From positions 43,354 through 107,353 of the forward strand of contig QUBZ01000002.1 of the NCBI GenBank assembly GCA_014338005.1: 64,000 bases of DNA, in the 5' to 3' direction. Of the stretch, positions 18,884 to 26,999 are shown one piece after another. The position numbers were made by a program, and so were the translations under genes. The notes beneath the pieces were generated by a model. The model worked only from the letters and a program-made list of their open reading frames with translations. It was not told the DNA's origin and made no database searches. Every line of letters begins with the position of its first letter. Position 1 is the stretch's first letter. Origin of the DNA: Chloroflexota bacterium. Its GTDB lineage: Bacteria > Chloroflexota > Anaerolineae > Aggregatilineales > Phototrophicaceae.

Positions 18884-18934
18884 ACTAAATGGCCGCGAAA
18901 AACACACATAGACAAAACGAAATTCGTAAATTTT

Positions 18935-19396
18935 TCAGCCTCTATTGGCGGGCGGCCTGCGTTTCAGCCAGTCCTGCACGGCCTCGATAATTTCGCGCGC
19001 GTCCAGGTCATCGGCTTCTTCCGGCAGCGTAAACGGCGCTTCGTAAGCGGCCAGGTCATCCGGTCGCAGGTCGCGCAGTGTCCGGTCAAGTTCGATCATA
19101 ATCAGGGCCAGCGGCGCGTTCAGTTCCACCATCACCGCCAGGTAATACGTCGAGCCGATCAGCGGGAACAGCATCAGATGTCCCTGCTCCGTGGAGATAT
19201 GCACCATCCGGGCTTCCCCACATCCCAGCTCCCCGGTCAGCGTCTGCGCCAGCACTTCGAGCGCCTGAAGCATGGACGGCAGCACTTCATCCTGGTTGCC
19301 CAACGGCGGCGACGCGCGCAGCAGGCTGCCCTGGTTGTTCGCCAGGATGATGGCCTCGATGTACCGGTTACGAGACAGGCGTTCAAACCAATCCAT
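18935..19396 (-). CDS. Roadblock/LC7-domain protein
   Basis: A 153-residue protein from ATG 19396 (AGGA is 11 nt upstream; an in-frame GTG at 19420 adds 8 residues). The sequence IEAIILANNQGSLLRASPP, then ALEVLAQTLTGELGCGEARM and GSTYYLAVMVELNAPLALIM, matches the Roadblock/LC7 alpha-beta fold. In bacteria these proteins, such as MglB, act as GTPase-activating or scaffold partners of small Ras-like GTPases. No GTPase gene is in this window, so the partner is elsewhere. The acidic tail (LPEEADDLDAREIIEAVQDW) may be an interaction segment. Confidence 0.75.
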   Translation of the reverse strand: MDWFERLSRNRYIEAIILANNQGSLLRASPPLGNQDEVLPSMLQALEVLAQTLTGELGCGEARMVHISTEQGHLMLFPLIGSTYYLAVMVELNAPLALIMIELDRTLRDLRPDDLAAYEAPFTLPEEADDLDAREIIEAVQDWLKRRPPANRG

Positions 19397-19464
19397 AAAA
19401 TTTATTATCCTTTGTCCCACAGGTGAATCATAAAATCCTGTTCAAAGGCGGATAACATCCGCGT

Positions 19465-20604
19465 TCATTGATTTTCTCCCACGCGCCAGATGTCCAGCCC
19501 GGTATCGCACCCGATGACCAGCGTCGTGCCGTTTTGACTCAGGCGAACCATGTCCGGCGGGCGGCTGCATGGGCGGTACTCGCCCAGATCATACCGCTGC
19601 CCGGTCGCTGTGTCCCAGGCAGTTACAGCCGACTTTGATTCAACGTTAACACCAATTACAATATCCGCGCCAGGGGTCAGCCACAGGAACGGGACGGATT
19701 TCCCATTAAGTGAGGTAATACTCCGGTTTGCCCCCGTCTCAAAATCCAGCACGTTCAGCGCCGCCGCCGGCCCGTCCACCCAGGCGAAATAACGCCCGGC
19801 CTCGTTATCGCCATAATTAACCTGCCCGATACCCGGCAGTATATCAAGCTGCGCCGCCGCCGTCACCGCGCCGGTTTGCAGATTCCAGCGTTTGACAAGG
19901 CCATCCCGCGTGATGGTAATCGCCAGCGGCGGCTCGATGCGCCCGATGCGAATGAACGATTCGGCATCATTTTCCGGTCCGGATGGAATCAGCGCCGCCG
20001 CATCCCAGGCCGCGCCGGGCGTCAGCAGCCCCACCGACGGCGCGAACAGCGGGTCGTTGGGGAAAAACTCCAGCCATGCTCGCCCGGACTCTCCCGGCCA
20101 GACGCGCAGCGGTGAGGCCGGAAGATCGCAGATGGTCGGCGCGGCGGAACGGCTTTCGTCCGGCGCGTGATAGACGATATAACTGTCCGCCCCGGCCAGA
20201 TAAACCGCGATAAAATAACGCCCATCCCGGTCGAAACTGCCGTCCACAAAAGCGCCCGGCTGGTCGCCGCAGGCTTCCAGCGAAGTTGTGACGTACCCCC
20301 CCTGGGCGAAGTTCCACAGCACGATGCCGTTGTCCCGGTTGAGCAGCGCGTACTGCCGGCCATCCGCGCTGACGGCAAACCAGCCGCTTTCCACGCGCCC
20401 GGCATCCGCCGGTAAATCGGCAAAGTTGATGCGCGCGACCGATTGCAGCCGCGTGATATTTTCCGTGCCGATGACCGGCGGCGTTTCCTGGCCGTAAACC
20501 GGAAAGGCCGCAAGCAGCAGAAAGATCAGGGTGAACAGCCCTGCCGCTACCCCATGCCGCCGTTTGCCGGTATAATGATGAACCCAGTTAGCAAAATAGG
20601 TCAT
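19465..20604 (-). CDS. Exported beta-propeller-like protein of unknown function
   Basis: A 379-residue protein with an N-terminal signal peptide (basic TGKRRHG, then AGLFTLIFLLLAAFPVYG, cleavage near YGQ). The mature part has recurring WD/PQQ-like blades: SADGRQYALLNRDNGIVLWN, TRDGLVKRWNLQTG, SAVTAWDTATGQRYDLGEYR and GCDTGLDIWRVG. The fold call rests on these repeated DG...W/LWD patterns and is not enzyme-specific. The gene starts back-to-back with TIGR03960, so each promoter must lie in the other's 5' coding region. Confidence 0.75.
   Translation of the reverse strand: MTYFANWVHHYTGKRRHGVAAGLFTLIFLLLAAFPVYGQETPPVIGTENITRLQSVARINFADLPADAGRVESGWFAVSADGRQYALLNRDNGIVLWNFAQGGYVTTSLEACGDQPGAFVDGSFDRDGRYFIAVYLAGADSYIVYHAPDESRSAAPTICDLPASPLRVWPGESGRAWLEFFPNDPLFAPSVGLLTPGAAWDAAALIPSGPENDAESFIRIGRIEPPLAITITRDGLVKRWNLQTGAVTAAAQLDILPGIGQVNYGDNEAGRYFAWVDGPAAALNVLDFETGANRSITSLNGKSVPFLWLTPGADIVIGVNVESKSAVTAWDTATGQRYDLGEYRPCSRPPDMVRLSQNGTTLVIGCDTGLDIWRVGENQ
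20571..20576 (+). promoter_or_regulatory. Candidate -10 (CGGTATAATG) for the TIGR03960 gene
   Basis: TATAAT in the context CCGGTATAATGATG lies 43 bp before the chosen start codon, inside the 5' coding region of the divergent exported-protein gene. It matches the recurrent GGTATAATG element of this window. No convincing -35 was seen. Confidence 0.5.
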
Positions 20605-20618
20605 AGAGGATGGCTCTC

Positions 20619-22544
20619 ATGCGCCCTGACCAGATCGAACGCCAGCTTAATCGTATCCTGCTCCAGGTCAGCAAACCTGGCCGTTACGTGGGCGGCGAAT
20701 ACAACAGCGTCGTCAAGGACTGGGAAGCCGTTGATTTTAAGATCGCCCTGGCATTCCCGGACATCTACGACATCGGCATGTCCAACCTGGGCATCATGCT
20801 GCTCTACGAACAGATCAACAACCAGCCGGACATGCTGGCCGAGCGCGTTTTTTGCCCCTGGCTGGATATGGAAGCCGTGATGCGCCATCATAGTATCCCG
20901 CTGCATTCGCTTGAAACCCGCCATCACCTGCAAGACTTCGATTTGATTGGCGTTAGTTTACCGTATGAACAGCTTTATACCAATGTTCTGAATCTGTTGG
21001 ACTTATCGGGGATGCCGGTTCGCAGCCGCGACCGCAACGAGTCCTACCCCCTGGTGGTCGCCGGCGGCCATGCCTGTTTTAACCCCGAACCGATGGCCGA
21101 TTTTATAGATGCTTTTGTCATCGGTGAGGGCGAGGAAATCATCCTGGAAATCGCCCGCGCGCTCCAGGATAAACGCGGCTGCCCCCGCGACCAGCAGCTT
21201 CGCGCCCTGGCGGGCATCCAGGGCGTGTACGTGCCGCGTTTTTACGATGTGACCTATCAGCCGGACGGCACAGTGGCCGACGTGCGTCCCAACGTGCCGG
21301 AAGCGCCGGAGCGCGTGCTTAAACGCATCGTGCCGGTGCTGCCGAAGCCCTTCACCCGCTTCCTCGTCCCCAACATAGATACCGTTCATAACCGCGCGCC
21401 GATTGAGATCATGCGCGGCTGCACGCGCGGCTGCCGCTTTTGCCACGCCGGCATGATTACCCGCCCGGTGCGCGAGCGGCCCGTGCCGGAAGTTATGGCC
21501 GCCATTGAGGAAATCATCGCCAGCACCGGCTTTGAGGAAATCAGCCTGCTCAGCCTGTCGTCATCCGATTACGTGTATGTTCACGAACTGGTCGAGGCCG
21601 TCCACGCGCGTTATCGGGATTCCGGCCTCAGCCTGAGCCTGCCCAGCCTGCGAATCGAAACCACCAGCGCCGACCTGCTCGACAAACTGGGCGATACCCG
21701 CCGGGGCGGATTCACTTTCGCGCCGGAGGCTGCCACCGAAAAAATGCGCGCCCTCATCAACAAATACGTGCCGGACGAGCAGGTTTTGGAGGCTGCCCGC
21801 GCCGTTTATTCACGCGGGTGGCGCACCATCAAATTTTATTTCATGATCGGCCACCCGGAAGAAACGCTCGACGACGTGCAGGCCATTATCAACCTGTGCA
21901 AAGCAGTGCTGGCCGAAGGCCGCCGCACCCTGGGCGGCAAGGCCAACGTCAATGTCGGCGTCAGCACCTTCATCCCCAAGCCGCATACCCCTTTTCAGTG
22001 GGTTCCCCAGGACACCCGCGAAATGGTGCTGGAAAAACAACAACTGCTCAAAAACCAGCTTCGCGGTCACGGCCTGCACCTGCGCTGGAATACCGTCGAG
22101 TCCACCGAACTAGAGGGCTTCCTCAGCCGGGGCGACCGCCGCCTGGGACGGGTGATCGAACGCGCCTGGAAAAAAGGCGCGCGTTTTGATGCCTGGGACA
22201 GCGAACATAATCATGATCTGTGGCTGCAAGCCTTCGAGGAAAGCGGCCTGACGCCCTGGTTTTACACCCACCGCGAGCGCAGTCTGGATGAAATGTTCCC
22301 CTGGGATCACATTGATGCCGCCGTCCACAAAAAGTTCCTGAAGGAAGATTATCTGATGAGCCTGGCGGGCGAAACCCGCGTGGACTGCCGTGACCGCTGT
22401 TTCGCCTGCGGCATCCTGCCCAAGTTTAAAGACCAGCGCGCACACACCGAAGCAATGGCCTGGGAATGCCCGCCGGTAAAGCCGGTGGCCGAACGCAGGC
22501 GCGGGGGCGGCGAACGCGCGCCGAATGTTACCGTCCTGCCATAA
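20619..22544 (+). CDS. TIGR03960-family B12-binding radical SAM protein
   Basis: A 641-residue protein. I prefer ATG 20619 (AGAGGA 8 nt upstream) over ATG 20610. Opening QVSKPGRYVGGEYNSV and IALAFPDIYDIGMSNLGI are family hallmarks. The cobalamin-binding-like N-terminal domain is followed by a radical SAM core with Cys268, Cys272 and Cys275 (RGCTRGCRFCHAG) for the 4Fe-4S cluster. A C-terminal CRDRCFACG motif may hold a second cluster. These proteins pair with DUF2344/TIGR03936, encoded at 3694..4359. The substrate is not established. Confidence 0.9.
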   Translation: MRPDQIERQLNRILLQVSKPGRYVGGEYNSVVKDWEAVDFKIALAFPDIYDIGMSNLGIMLLYEQINNQPDMLAERVFCPWLDMEAVMRHHSIPLHSLETRHHLQDFDLIGVSLPYEQLYTNVLNLLDLSGMPVRSRDRNESYPLVVAGGHACFNPEPMADFIDAFVIGEGEEIILEIARALQDKRGCPRDQQLRALAGIQGVYVPRFYDVTYQPDGTVADVRPNVPEAPERVLKRIVPVLPKPFTRFLVPNIDTVHNRAPIEIMRGCTRGCRFCHAGMITRPVRERPVPEVMAAIEEIIASTGFEEISLLSLSSSDYVYVHELVEAVHARYRDSGLSLSLPSLRIETTSADLLDKLGDTRRGGFTFAPEAATEKMRALINKYVPDEQVLEAARAVYSRGWRTIKFYFMIGHPEETLDDVQAIINLCKAVLAEGRRTLGGKANVNVGVSTFIPKPHTPFQWVPQDTREMVLEKQQLLKNQLRGHGLHLRWNTVESTELEGFLSRGDRRLGRVIERAWKKGARFDAWDSEHNHDLWLQAFEESGLTPWFYTHRERSLDEMFPWDHIDAAVHKKFLKEDYLMSLAGETRVDCRDRCFACGILPKFKDQRAHTEAMAWECPPVKPVAERRRGGGERAPNVTVLP

Positions 22545-22559
22545 ACACTTGAACGGCGC

Positions 22560-23924
22560 TCATCGCCACTCCCCGACATGCTGCCGGTGCGCTTCCAGAT
22601 ATTCGTTCACCAGCGCCCGCGCCAGCGCATACGACCCCACCAGCGGGTGCGCCACCAGCGCCTCGACGGCCAGCCGGCGGTCGCGCTCCAGGATGGCCCG
22701 CGCGGCCAGCCGTTCGTAGCGTTTGACCGCCCGCATCAGCAGGTAGGCATCCTCCGGCACATCGCCGATTGTGACCGGGTGGATGCCGCGACCGTCCACC
22801 TCGCAGGTGACTTCCACGATGTCATCATCCTGCATCCCGGCTATCGCGCCGTCGTTCGGCACGTTCAAGCCGATACGCAGCGGGCGATCCTGCGTCAGCG
22901 CCAGGCCGGCTTGCAGCGCCACCCCGGCGTAGCCGCTTACTTCGTGCTGGGCCGGTGCGGATTCTGCCGCCTGCAAACGCTCCTGAAGGCGCTGTTCGTC
23001 GCTTTCGGCGCAGGCCATATAACCGGCGCTGCGCCGGGACTGGTAGCGGTGATGAACCAGCAGCCCTTCGGCGGGCGGCAGCCCGCGCAGCGCGGCGAAC
23101 ATCTGCTCGTTAATCTGCTGGATTTCCTCGCCGCGCGTCAGTTCTTCCGCCTGGATGCGCGCCAGCGCGACATCCCGGAAATAGTAATAATACAGGTATT
23201 CGTTGAGGAACATCCCCTGCCGCTGCACGACCTCTGGCCCGAAAAAGCGCAGATGCGTGCAGTTGATAAACTCGGCATTGTGCAGCACTTCCGGCAGCAC
23301 GTCCCGCCCGTGCAGGCGCGCCGTCCGCGTCCACGACAGATGGTTGAGGCCGAACACCTCAGTTTTGAGGGCCTGCGTTTCCACACCGTACCAGCCGGCG
23401 ATTTCCTGCTGGGCGGTGTTGGCGCTGTCGCAGATGCCCACGACGCGCCTGTAACCGGCTTCGTACAGCGCCTGCGCCACCAGCCCGGCGGGATTGGTGA
23501 AGTTAAAAATCCAGGCATCCGGGGCCAGTTTTTCCGCCCGGTCGGCGACGTGGATGATGGCCGGAATGCTCCGCATCGCCATACTAAAACCGCCCGGCCC
23601 GGTCGTCTCCTGGCCGAGGACATTGTGGCGCAGCGCGATACGTTCGTCCAGCACACGCCCGCCTTCCGCGCCCACCCGGATGGTCGTCACGATCAACCCG
23701 GCGCAGCGCAGCGCGTCGTCCAGGTCGGTCGTCTGCCGAATGTTAAACGGCGAACCGGCCTGCCGGACGATTTCGGCGCACAGCGGCGCGATCACCTCCA
23801 GCCGACCGGCGTCTACGTCCATCAAACATATTTCGTCCAGTTTCAGGTCGGCGGCAAAAGCCAGCGCGCCGCGCACAAATTCCGGCGCGCGCACCCCGCC
23901 GCCGCCGATTAAAGCCAGCTTCAT
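22560..23924 (-). CDS. Glycoside hydrolase family 4 (6-phospho-beta-glucosidase-like)
   Basis: A 454-residue, full-length GH4 enzyme. It opens with the Rossmann motif LALIGGGGVRAPEF, then TIRVGAEGGRVLDERIALR, GICDSANTAQQEIAG with the metal-binding Cys, and GLNHLSW containing the second metal ligand His. GH4 enzymes use NAD+ and Mn2+ with a redox-elimination mechanism, acting on 6-phospho-glucosides or related sugars in the cytosol. Residues suggest the 6-phospho-beta-glucosidase branch, but the substrate is not certain. No PTS genes are nearby. It is on the same strand as glmS, 105 bp downstream of it. Confidence 0.85.
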   Translation of the reverse strand: MKLALIGGGGVRAPEFVRGALAFAADLKLDEICLMDVDAGRLEVIAPLCAEIVRQAGSPFNIRQTTDLDDALRCAGLIVTTIRVGAEGGRVLDERIALRHNVLGQETTGPGGFSMAMRSIPAIIHVADRAEKLAPDAWIFNFTNPAGLVAQALYEAGYRRVVGICDSANTAQQEIAGWYGVETQALKTEVFGLNHLSWTRTARLHGRDVLPEVLHNAEFINCTHLRFFGPEVVQRQGMFLNEYLYYYYFRDVALARIQAEELTRGEEIQQINEQMFAALRGLPPAEGLLVHHRYQSRRSAGYMACAESDEQRLQERLQAAESAPAQHEVSGYAGVALQAGLALTQDRPLRIGLNVPNDGAIAGMQDDDIVEVTCEVDGRGIHPVTIGDVPEDAYLLMRAVKRYERLAARAILERDRRLAVEALVAHPLVGSYALARALVNEYLEAHRQHVGEWR

Positions 23925-23991
23925 GGTACGGTTTTCCTTTCAGAACGGCCAAAACATCATACCAGGGACGCGCTTCTGCGTGTTCGAGGCA

Positions 23992-24013
23992 GGGCGCGCA
24001 CAACAGCGCGCCC
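23992..24013. terminator. Stem-loop between glmS and the GH4 gene
   Basis: A perfect 8-bp GC stem (GGGCGCGC / GCGCGCCC) with a 6-nt loop lies 16 bp after the glmS stop. It lacks a T run, so it could be a Rho-assisted terminator or an RNA stabiliser. Confidence 0.4.
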
Positions 24014-24029
24014 CGCAACCGGCTGCGTT

Positions 24030-25877
24030 TTACTCCACCGTGACGCTTTTCGCCAGGTTGCGCGGCTGGTCTACGCCCGCGCCGCGCCGCACCGCGATGT
24101 GATAGGCCAGCAGTTGAAGCGGAATGACAGCCGCCACCGGCGACAAGAGCGGCGGCGTCTGCGGCACATACAGCACATGGTCGGCTTTACTGGCGATGAA
24201 GGTATCGCCTTCGGTCGCCACCGCGATCACCAGCCCGCCGCGCGCTTTGGCCTGTTCGATCTGGCTAATCATCTTTTCGTACAGGCCGTCTTTTAGCGCC
24301 AGCGTCACCACCGGCATATGTTCGTCAATCAGGGCAATCGGCCCGTGTTTCATCTCGCCCGCCGGGTAGCCTTCGGCGTGTATGTAGCTGATCTCCTTCA
24401 GCTTCAGCGCGCCTTCCAATGCGATTGGATAGTTGATACCGCGCCCCAGGTACAGAAAATCGGTGTAATGGTACAGCCGTCCGGCCAGTTCGTCAATTTG
24501 CGCGTCCGCCTCCAGTGTGCGGCCTACCAGATCGGGCAGCCGTGCCAGGTCTTGAATGTAACCGCGCAGTTGGCCGGCGTTCAGCGTGCCGCGAAGCTGC
24601 CCCAGGTACATCGCCAGCAAAAACTGGTCAACGATACTGGCCGTAAAGGCCTTGGTGGACGCCACGCCGATTTCCGGCCCGGCATTCATGGAGATGTACC
24701 CGTCGCTGACACGCATCGCCTGGCTGCCCACCGCGTTGACGATGCTCCACAGCAGCGCGCCCTGCTCCCGCGCTTCTTCCATCGCGGCCAGTGTATCCAC
24801 CGTCTCGCCGCTCTGGGTGATCGCCAGGATGGCCGTGCGCTCGTTGATGATCGGGCTGCGATAGCGGTACTCGCTGCCGTAGTCCACCTCGACGTTCAGC
24901 CGCGCCAGCTGCTCGATGAAAAACTTGCCCACCAGCCCGCTGTAATAACTCGTGCCGCAGGCCACCGTCACCATCCGGTCAAGGCCGCGCGCCCGCTCCG
25001 GCGTCAGATTCAGGTCTGGCAGGTAGACCTGCCCGGCCTCGAAGTCCACCCGCCCGCGAATCGTATCGGTCAGGCTGCGCGCCTGCTCGAAGATTTCCTT
25101 CTGCATGAAGTGTTTGTACTCGCCTTTGGCGGCGCTCACCGGGTCCCAGGCGATGTCATGCACCGGCGCATCTACCGGCTGGCCGTCCAGGGTTTGCACC
25201 AACCAGCCATCAGCAGTGATGGTCGCCATCTGGCGGCTTTCCAGAAAAACCATCCGCCGCGTATGTTCCAGGATGGCCGGAATGTCGGACGCAACGTAGT
25301 TTTCCCGCTCGCCCAGGCCGACCGCAACGCCGCCGGCGTTGCCGATCCGCACGGCCACCAGTTCACCGGGGGAAAGCCGGCTCATCACCACGATGGCGTG
25401 CGCGCCGCGCAGGTAGGCCACCGCTTTGCGGGTCGCTTCGGTCAGGTCGCCCGCCGCGCCGTTTTTGGCGAACCGTTCGATGAGCTGCACGATCACTTCG
25501 GTGTCCGTTTCGGACTGGAACTCGATACCCTCGGCAGCCAGTTCTTCCCGCAGTTCCAGGTAGTTTTCGACGATGCCGTTATGCACCACCGCAAAATCGC
25601 CGTCCATGCTCAGGTGCGGATGCGCGTTGCGTTCGGCGGGCGCGCCGTGTGTCGCCCAGCGCGTATGGCCGATGCCGATACCACCGGTGATGGGATCGGC
25701 GGTGATGCGCCCGCGCAGGTTCGCCAGCTTGCCCACATCGCGCCGGATGTGAATCTGCCCGTCGTTGATGACCGCCACACCGGCGGAGTCGTAACCACGA
25801 TACTCCAGCCGCTGCAAACCGTCCAGAATCAGCGGCGTCGCATTCCGAAACCCGACATATCCAACAATGCCACACAT
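24030..25877 (-). CDS. glmS: Glutamine--fructose-6-phosphate aminotransferase (isomerizing)
   Basis: A 615-residue protein. The start is ATG 25877 giving MCGIVGYVG, because Cys2 must be the N-terminal nucleophile; GGAGG lies 9 nt upstream. The glutaminase domain (YRGYDSAGVAV, TRWATHGAP) is followed by two SIS sugar-isomerase domains (TVACGTSYYSGLVGKFFIE, ITQSGETVDTLAA, GRGINYPIALEGALKLKEIS) and the canonical C-terminus PRNLAKSVTVE. GlmS makes glucosamine 6-phosphate, the first committed step to UDP-GlcNAc and peptidoglycan. The leader holds a glmS ribozyme (25981..26187), so expression is expected to fall as glucosamine 6-phosphate accumulates. Confidence 0.97.
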   Translation of the reverse strand: MCGIVGYVGFRNATPLILDGLQRLEYRGYDSAGVAVINDGQIHIRRDVGKLANLRGRITADPITGGIGIGHTRWATHGAPAERNAHPHLSMDGDFAVVHNGIVENYLELREELAAEGIEFQSETDTEVIVQLIERFAKNGAAGDLTEATRKAVAYLRGAHAIVVMSRLSPGELVAVRIGNAGGVAVGLGERENYVASDIPAILEHTRRMVFLESRQMATITADGWLVQTLDGQPVDAPVHDIAWDPVSAAKGEYKHFMQKEIFEQARSLTDTIRGRVDFEAGQVYLPDLNLTPERARGLDRMVTVACGTSYYSGLVGKFFIEQLARLNVEVDYGSEYRYRSPIINERTAILAITQSGETVDTLAAMEEAREQGALLWSIVNAVGSQAMRVSDGYISMNAGPEIGVASTKAFTASIVDQFLLAMYLGQLRGTLNAGQLRGYIQDLARLPDLVGRTLEADAQIDELAGRLYHYTDFLYLGRGINYPIALEGALKLKEISYIHAEGYPAGEMKHGPIALIDEHMPVVTLALKDGLYEKMISQIEQAKARGGLVIAVATEGDTFIASKADHVLYVPQTPPLLSPVAAVIPLQLLAYHIAVRRGAGVDQPRNLAKSVTVE

Positions 25878-25949
25878 AAGGGGAATCCTCCGTTGATAGA
25901 AAACCTGTACGGCAGGGGGCGCGGTGCGGCGCAGGCACCCGCCCAAACC

Positions 25950-25979
25950 GGAGTCCCATCCCCATCAGGGGACGACTCC
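25950..25979 (-). promoter_or_regulatory. Leader hairpin between the glmS ribozyme and start codon
   Basis: GGAGTC pairs with GACTCC (6 bp) around an inner CCCC/GGGG stem with a short loop. It follows directly on the ribozyme's 3' side and has no T run, so it is not a terminator. It may be a peripheral stem or shape the 5' end of the cleaved mRNA. Confidence 0.5.
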
Positions 25980-25980
25980 C

Positions 25981-26187
25981 GCTCCACGCGCTCTCCGCCT
26001 GTCCCGGCAGTTACCCACCGGTTTTCGCGGTTCGCTTTTGTTGTACGGAGGCAACAGACAAAGGATGGTGGACACACCCTGGCGGCATCCGCTGATCGTT
26101 CGATTTTCTCCCCAGACGGGGATTAAGCCTGCACCGAAGCAGGCAGCCGCCACCTCGTCACCCCGCCTGCCGGCGGGGCCATGCGCT
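25981..26187 (-). ncRNA. glmS ribozyme (glucosamine-6-phosphate-activated self-cleaving leader)
   Basis: On the minus strand ahead of glmS the leader matches the glmS ribozyme in order. GATA/GCGCATGG gives the cleavage site, with the cut expected between 26187 and 26186. A GC hairpin follows (26161-26178), then TGACGAGG (26153-26160). TGGCGGC and GCCGCCA (26080-26086, 26146-26152) form P2.1. Next are AAAATCGA and GCGGATGCC (26084-26092). The P3/P4 part carries GGTAAC...GGGACA..CGGAGAG (25991-26015). The reference elements are GCGCC, GACGAGG, TTATCGA, GGCGGATGCC and GGTGAC...GGACA..GGTGAAAG. Two extra hairpins (26127-26144 with a TTCG loop, and 26110-26121) sit between the first P2.1 strand and AAAATCGA. 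Confidence 0.85.
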
Positions 26188-26267
26188 ATCTACGCCCCCG
26201 GAATCGTTCGCAGCATCACCCCTTTTCAACTGCCGTCCCGATAAAATCATAAAGCCGATTACCTTGC

Positions 26268-26999
26268 TCAGACATTAACAAATTCCAGGTAGTCCGTTGT
26301 GGCGCGGCTGGTATCGCTGTAAATGCCGCGCAGGGCGGGGTCGCGCACGGCCAGCGCCAGCTGGTACATCGCCTCCTGGCTCATGGCCGCCAGCTCCTCG
26401 CGGGGGACGCGCGCCCGCCCGCCGGTCCTGAATTTAAACGGGCGGCCAAAATTCACGCTGATACGCGGGCGGCGCAGGCGGCGCATCTCCTCTGCCCATT
26501 CCATCGCGCCGGAAATACCGGTCGGCACGATTACCGCGTTCGCCTTAGTCGCCACATAAGCCAGCCCTTCTTTGGCTTCCGCCAGGCCGTGTTTCTGCCG
26601 CGTGCCTTCCGGCGCGATCAAAATCAACTGGTCGTTTTTCACCAGTTCGATTGAGTTCATCAGGGCTTTACGGTCAATCTCGCCCCGGTTGACCGAATAC
26701 GCTCCCCACCACAGCACAAACGGCCTGATGAACGGGTTACGCACATTTTCGATCTTGGTCATCGGAATAACAAACCGGTTGGTGACAGCGCCCATACACA
26801 GCACTGGGTCAATCAGCGAGATATGGTTCATCATGATGATAGTCGGGCCGCCGTCCGGGATAAACCCCGCGCCGGTCACATCCACTTTCCACAACACGCG
26901 AAAACCCAGCGTGCGGATGAAAGCGCGCAGCAGACGCCGCCGCCAGGCCAGCCGGGGCTGCCGCGCGACATACTCCTGTACCGACTCGGCCAGACTCAT
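26268..26999 (-). CDS. plsC: 1-acylglycerol-3-phosphate O-acyltransferase family (PlsC)
   Basis: A 243-residue protein. The ATG at 26999 overlaps the RluB stop (ATGA); the frame upstream of it only overlaps rluB and is discarded. Motif I is NHISLID (His59, Asp64), motif II lies around PFIRPFVLWWGAYSVNRGE and motif III is EGTRQKHG. PlsC proteins acylate lysophosphatidic acid at the inner membrane in phospholipid synthesis; some relatives act on other lyso-lipids. The N-terminal hydrophobic stretch is weak, suggesting a peripheral enzyme. Confidence 0.9.
   Translation of the reverse strand: MSLAESVQEYVARQPRLAWRRRLLRAFIRTLGFRVLWKVDVTGAGFIPDGGPTIIMMNHISLIDPVLCMGAVTNRFVIPMTKIENVRNPFIRPFVLWWGAYSVNRGEIDRKALMNSIELVKNDQLILIAPEGTRQKHGLAEAKEGLAYVATKANAVIVPTGISGAMEWAEEMRRLRRPRISVNFGRPFKFRTGGRARVPREELAAMSQEAMYQLALAVRDPALRGIYSDTSRATTDYLEFVNV

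Noticed and set aside
22578..23912. 444-codon plus-strand frame opposite the GH4 gene
   Set aside because: It is His/Arg/Gln-rich and antisense to a clearly conserved enzyme.
24318..26126. 602-codon plus-strand frame opposite glmS
   Set aside because: It runs antisense through glmS and the ribozyme, with no family features.
25878..26267. RNase P RNA, tmRNA or cobalamin riboswitch in the glmS leader
   Set aside because: The signature sequences of RNase P and tmRNA are absent, and resemblance to a cobalamin box is limited to GGTG. The glmS ribozyme explains the conserved parts.
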